Positions 62,830 to 64,000 of a stretch of 64,000 nucleotides of DNA are shown here, piece by piece. Location: contig JBJFHL010000086.1 in NCBI GenBank assembly GCA_051893555.1, forward strand, positions 22,907-86,906, given 5' to 3'. Source of the stretch: RGIG7179 sp051893555 (lineage in GTDB: Bacteria; Bacillota; Clostridia; Peptostreptococcales; Anaerovoracaceae). The number at the start of each line of letters is the position of its first letter. Position 1 is the stretch's first letter. The position numbers and the translations under genes were made by a program. The notes under the pieces were generated by a model that was given only the letters and a program-made list of their open reading frames with translations, did not search any database and was not told the origin of the DNA.

Positions 62830-63855
62830 TTACGCCTCCACTTTTCCCGCTGCGGTGTCCGGTGCAGCAGTGCCCGTTGCTCCGCCTTCCGGCAGGCTGG
62901 CTACGATGGCACACCACATGCCATCTTCTCTGATCTCGTCAACTATGAAACCGCAGTCCCGGATGGCCTGGGCCACCAGATCCCGCTTTTCCACCAGAAT
63001 TCCCGAGGAGATATATTTTCCGCCGGGAAGCAGGTGTTTTGCCACGTCGGCACTGAGCATCATCACCAGATCCGCCATTAAATTGGCGACAACCATATCC
63101 GCCCGGAAATCGATACCCCGGGTCAGATCGCCGTACTGTGCCCGGGCCACAGCGGATACGCCGTTCAGCTCGATGTTTTCCTGGGCGATTTCCACCGCCA
63201 CCGGATCAATCTCCACGCCCAGCACCTCGGATGCTTCCAGAAGAGCGCCGGCAATGGAGAGAATCCCGGAACCGCAGCCCACATCCAGGACCTTGTCGCC
63301 GGACTTCAGGTAATCCTCCATGAGCCGCAGGCACAGAGAGGTGGTCTCATGGGTACCGGTTCCGAAGGCCATGCCCGGATCCAGCTCAATGACCAGATCA
63401 TCCCCAGTGGCTTCATAGTCATACCAGGTCGGTTTCACCACGATGCGGCGTCCCACTTTCTTCGGTTTGAAATATTCTTTCCAGTTGTCTTTCCAGAGGC
63501 TGTCATCCTCCACCGAAGATTCCACGGTAAGCGGACCCAGATCCACGTTTTCCCCGAAGAATCCGCCTTCTGCTTCAATCTTCAGCGCTTCCACCGCCAC
63601 ATGGATGGACCGGAGTTTTTCCCGGCCATCTTCATCGTCTTCCAGGAATACAGTCACCTTCGGCTCCTCTTCCTGCAGCTTCAGCACCTCTTCATCAATA
63701 TAGTCCCACTCGTAATCGTTTTCTTTTTCCAGCAGATCATTGATGTCGGCAGGATCCTCCACCACCGTATCGGTAATCCCGATGCCCAGCAGTGCGGAGA
63801 CCACCGGTTCGATGCCCTCCCGTTTTACATGTATGTCCACCTGAATATATTTCAC
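62830..63855 (-). CDS. prmA: Ribosomal protein L11 methyltransferase
   Basis: 341 aa; start GTG at 63855, eight bases after AAGGAGG, rejecting 36 upstream codons without a site. N-terminal L11-recognition domain, then a SAM domain: DPGMAFGTGTHETTSLCL near 180 and VLDVGCGSGILSIA near 205-218, with VVANLMADL later. The Ala/Gly-rich C-terminal tail (GGATGTAAPDTAAGK) is unusual but harmless-looking. First gene of prmA-rsmE-GNAT. Confidence 0.96.
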   Translation of the reverse strand: MKYIQVDIHVKREGIEPVVSALLGIGITDTVVEDPADINDLLEKENDYEWDYIDEEVLKLQEEEPKVTVFLEDDEDGREKLRSIHVAVEALKIEAEGGFFGENVDLGPLTVESSVEDDSLWKDNWKEYFKPKKVGRRIVVKPTWYDYEATGDDLVIELDPGMAFGTGTHETTSLCLRLMEDYLKSGDKVLDVGCGSGILSIAGALLEASEVLGVEIDPVAVEIAQENIELNGVSAVARAQYGDLTRGIDFRADMVVANLMADLVMMLSADVAKHLLPGGKYISSGILVEKRDLVAQAIRDCGFIVDEIREDGMWCAIVASLPEGGATGTAAPDTAAGKVEA

Positions 63856-63918
63856 TTTACGTTCCTCCTTGCCAAATCCAAAAGATCTCATGTACATTAT
63901 ACATGATTGCAGCAAGAA

Positions 63919-63948
63919 TTGACAGTCCAAAAATCTCCGTGATATAAT
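63919..63948 (+). promoter_or_regulatory. Sigma-70 promoter of the gene leaving the window
   Basis: TTGACA (63919-63924), 18-bp spacer, TATAAT (63943-63948). Confidence 0.8.
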
Positions 63949-63978
63949 GAGGAAAAAGCACACCGGGGAGGCAGCTTC

Positions 63979-64000
63979 ATGAGGAATAATAAAAACTACT
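63979..64000 (+). CDS. Start of a plus-strand gene, truncated by the window edge
   Basis: ATG at 63979, seven bases after GGGGAGG and downstream of a good promoter. Only MRNNKNY is visible, so the product cannot be assigned. Confidence 0.6.

Overview
The window looks like a chromosomal segment from an anaerobic, spore-forming Gram-positive bacterium of the class Clostridia. Evidence for this is the Firmicutes-type block yqfC-yqfD-phoH-ybeY-cdd-era-recO (yqfC and yqfD are sporulation genes), a single-chain glycyl-tRNA synthetase beside pyruvate phosphate dikinase, strong AGGAGG ribosome-binding sites, frequent TTG/GTG starts, sigma-70 promoters of the TTGACA-N17-TATAAT kind, and a sigma-54 regulator related to amino-acid fermentation enzymes. 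Most genes are moderately GC-rich; islands at about 7.7-9.5, 36.9-42.3, 47.2-49.0 and 58.6-59.8 kb read as AT-richer and carry regulators, exporters or mobile DNA. Species is not determinable from the sequence alone.

Layout. 0-7 kb (mostly minus): partial cyclase, Rpn-family nuclease, FAD dehydrogenase, DUF1292 protein, uvrC and a D-Ala-D-Ala carboxypeptidase. 7-13 kb: thrH, an AlbA_2-type DNA-binding protein with an unexplained repeat array upstream, divergent serC/serA and a DUF815 ATPase; thrH, serC and serA together could supply L-serine. 13-21 kb: two tandem LysO-type exporters, pyrR, a 75-aa orphan, a sigma-54 activator whose N-terminus resembles 3,5-diaminohexanoate dehydrogenase, and an NhaC antiporter; the orphan and the antiporter both have sigma-54 promoters. 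20.5-25.3 kb: PII-like/DUF1538 operon, tRNA-Pro, VWA/MoxR pair. 25-35 kb: ppdK, glyQS, DUF4342 and the recO-yqfC block. 35-42 kb: uracil/xanthine permease and a TetR-linked MMPL export locus.

42-46 kb: a MerR regulator, an M20 dipeptidase and a YfcC transporter; both target genes have 19-bp-spacer MerR promoters. 46-49 kb: yqeY-rpsU and a repeat surface protein (with a 100-N assembly gap) divergent from an XRE regulator. 49-55.9 kb: PHP phosphoesterase, PadR/DUF2812 operon, tRNA-Leu, AraC regulator, mtaB-HIT, polysaccharide deacetylase and a 47-aa membrane protein. 55.9-60 kb: a DUF2975/XRE operon apparently cut off from its promoter by an IS200/IS605 element, then RhuM and NUDIX genes. 60-64 kb: nitrilase, DUF6485, GNAT, rsmE, prmA and the start of a plus-strand gene.

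The most interesting items are the four-copy GTTGTAT-N23-ATACAAC array (9208-9461), the sigma-54/Kdd-domain regulon, the MerR dipeptidase/transporter regulon, and the IS605 insertion between promoter and operon. All identifications are by reading; no database search or structure prediction was run.
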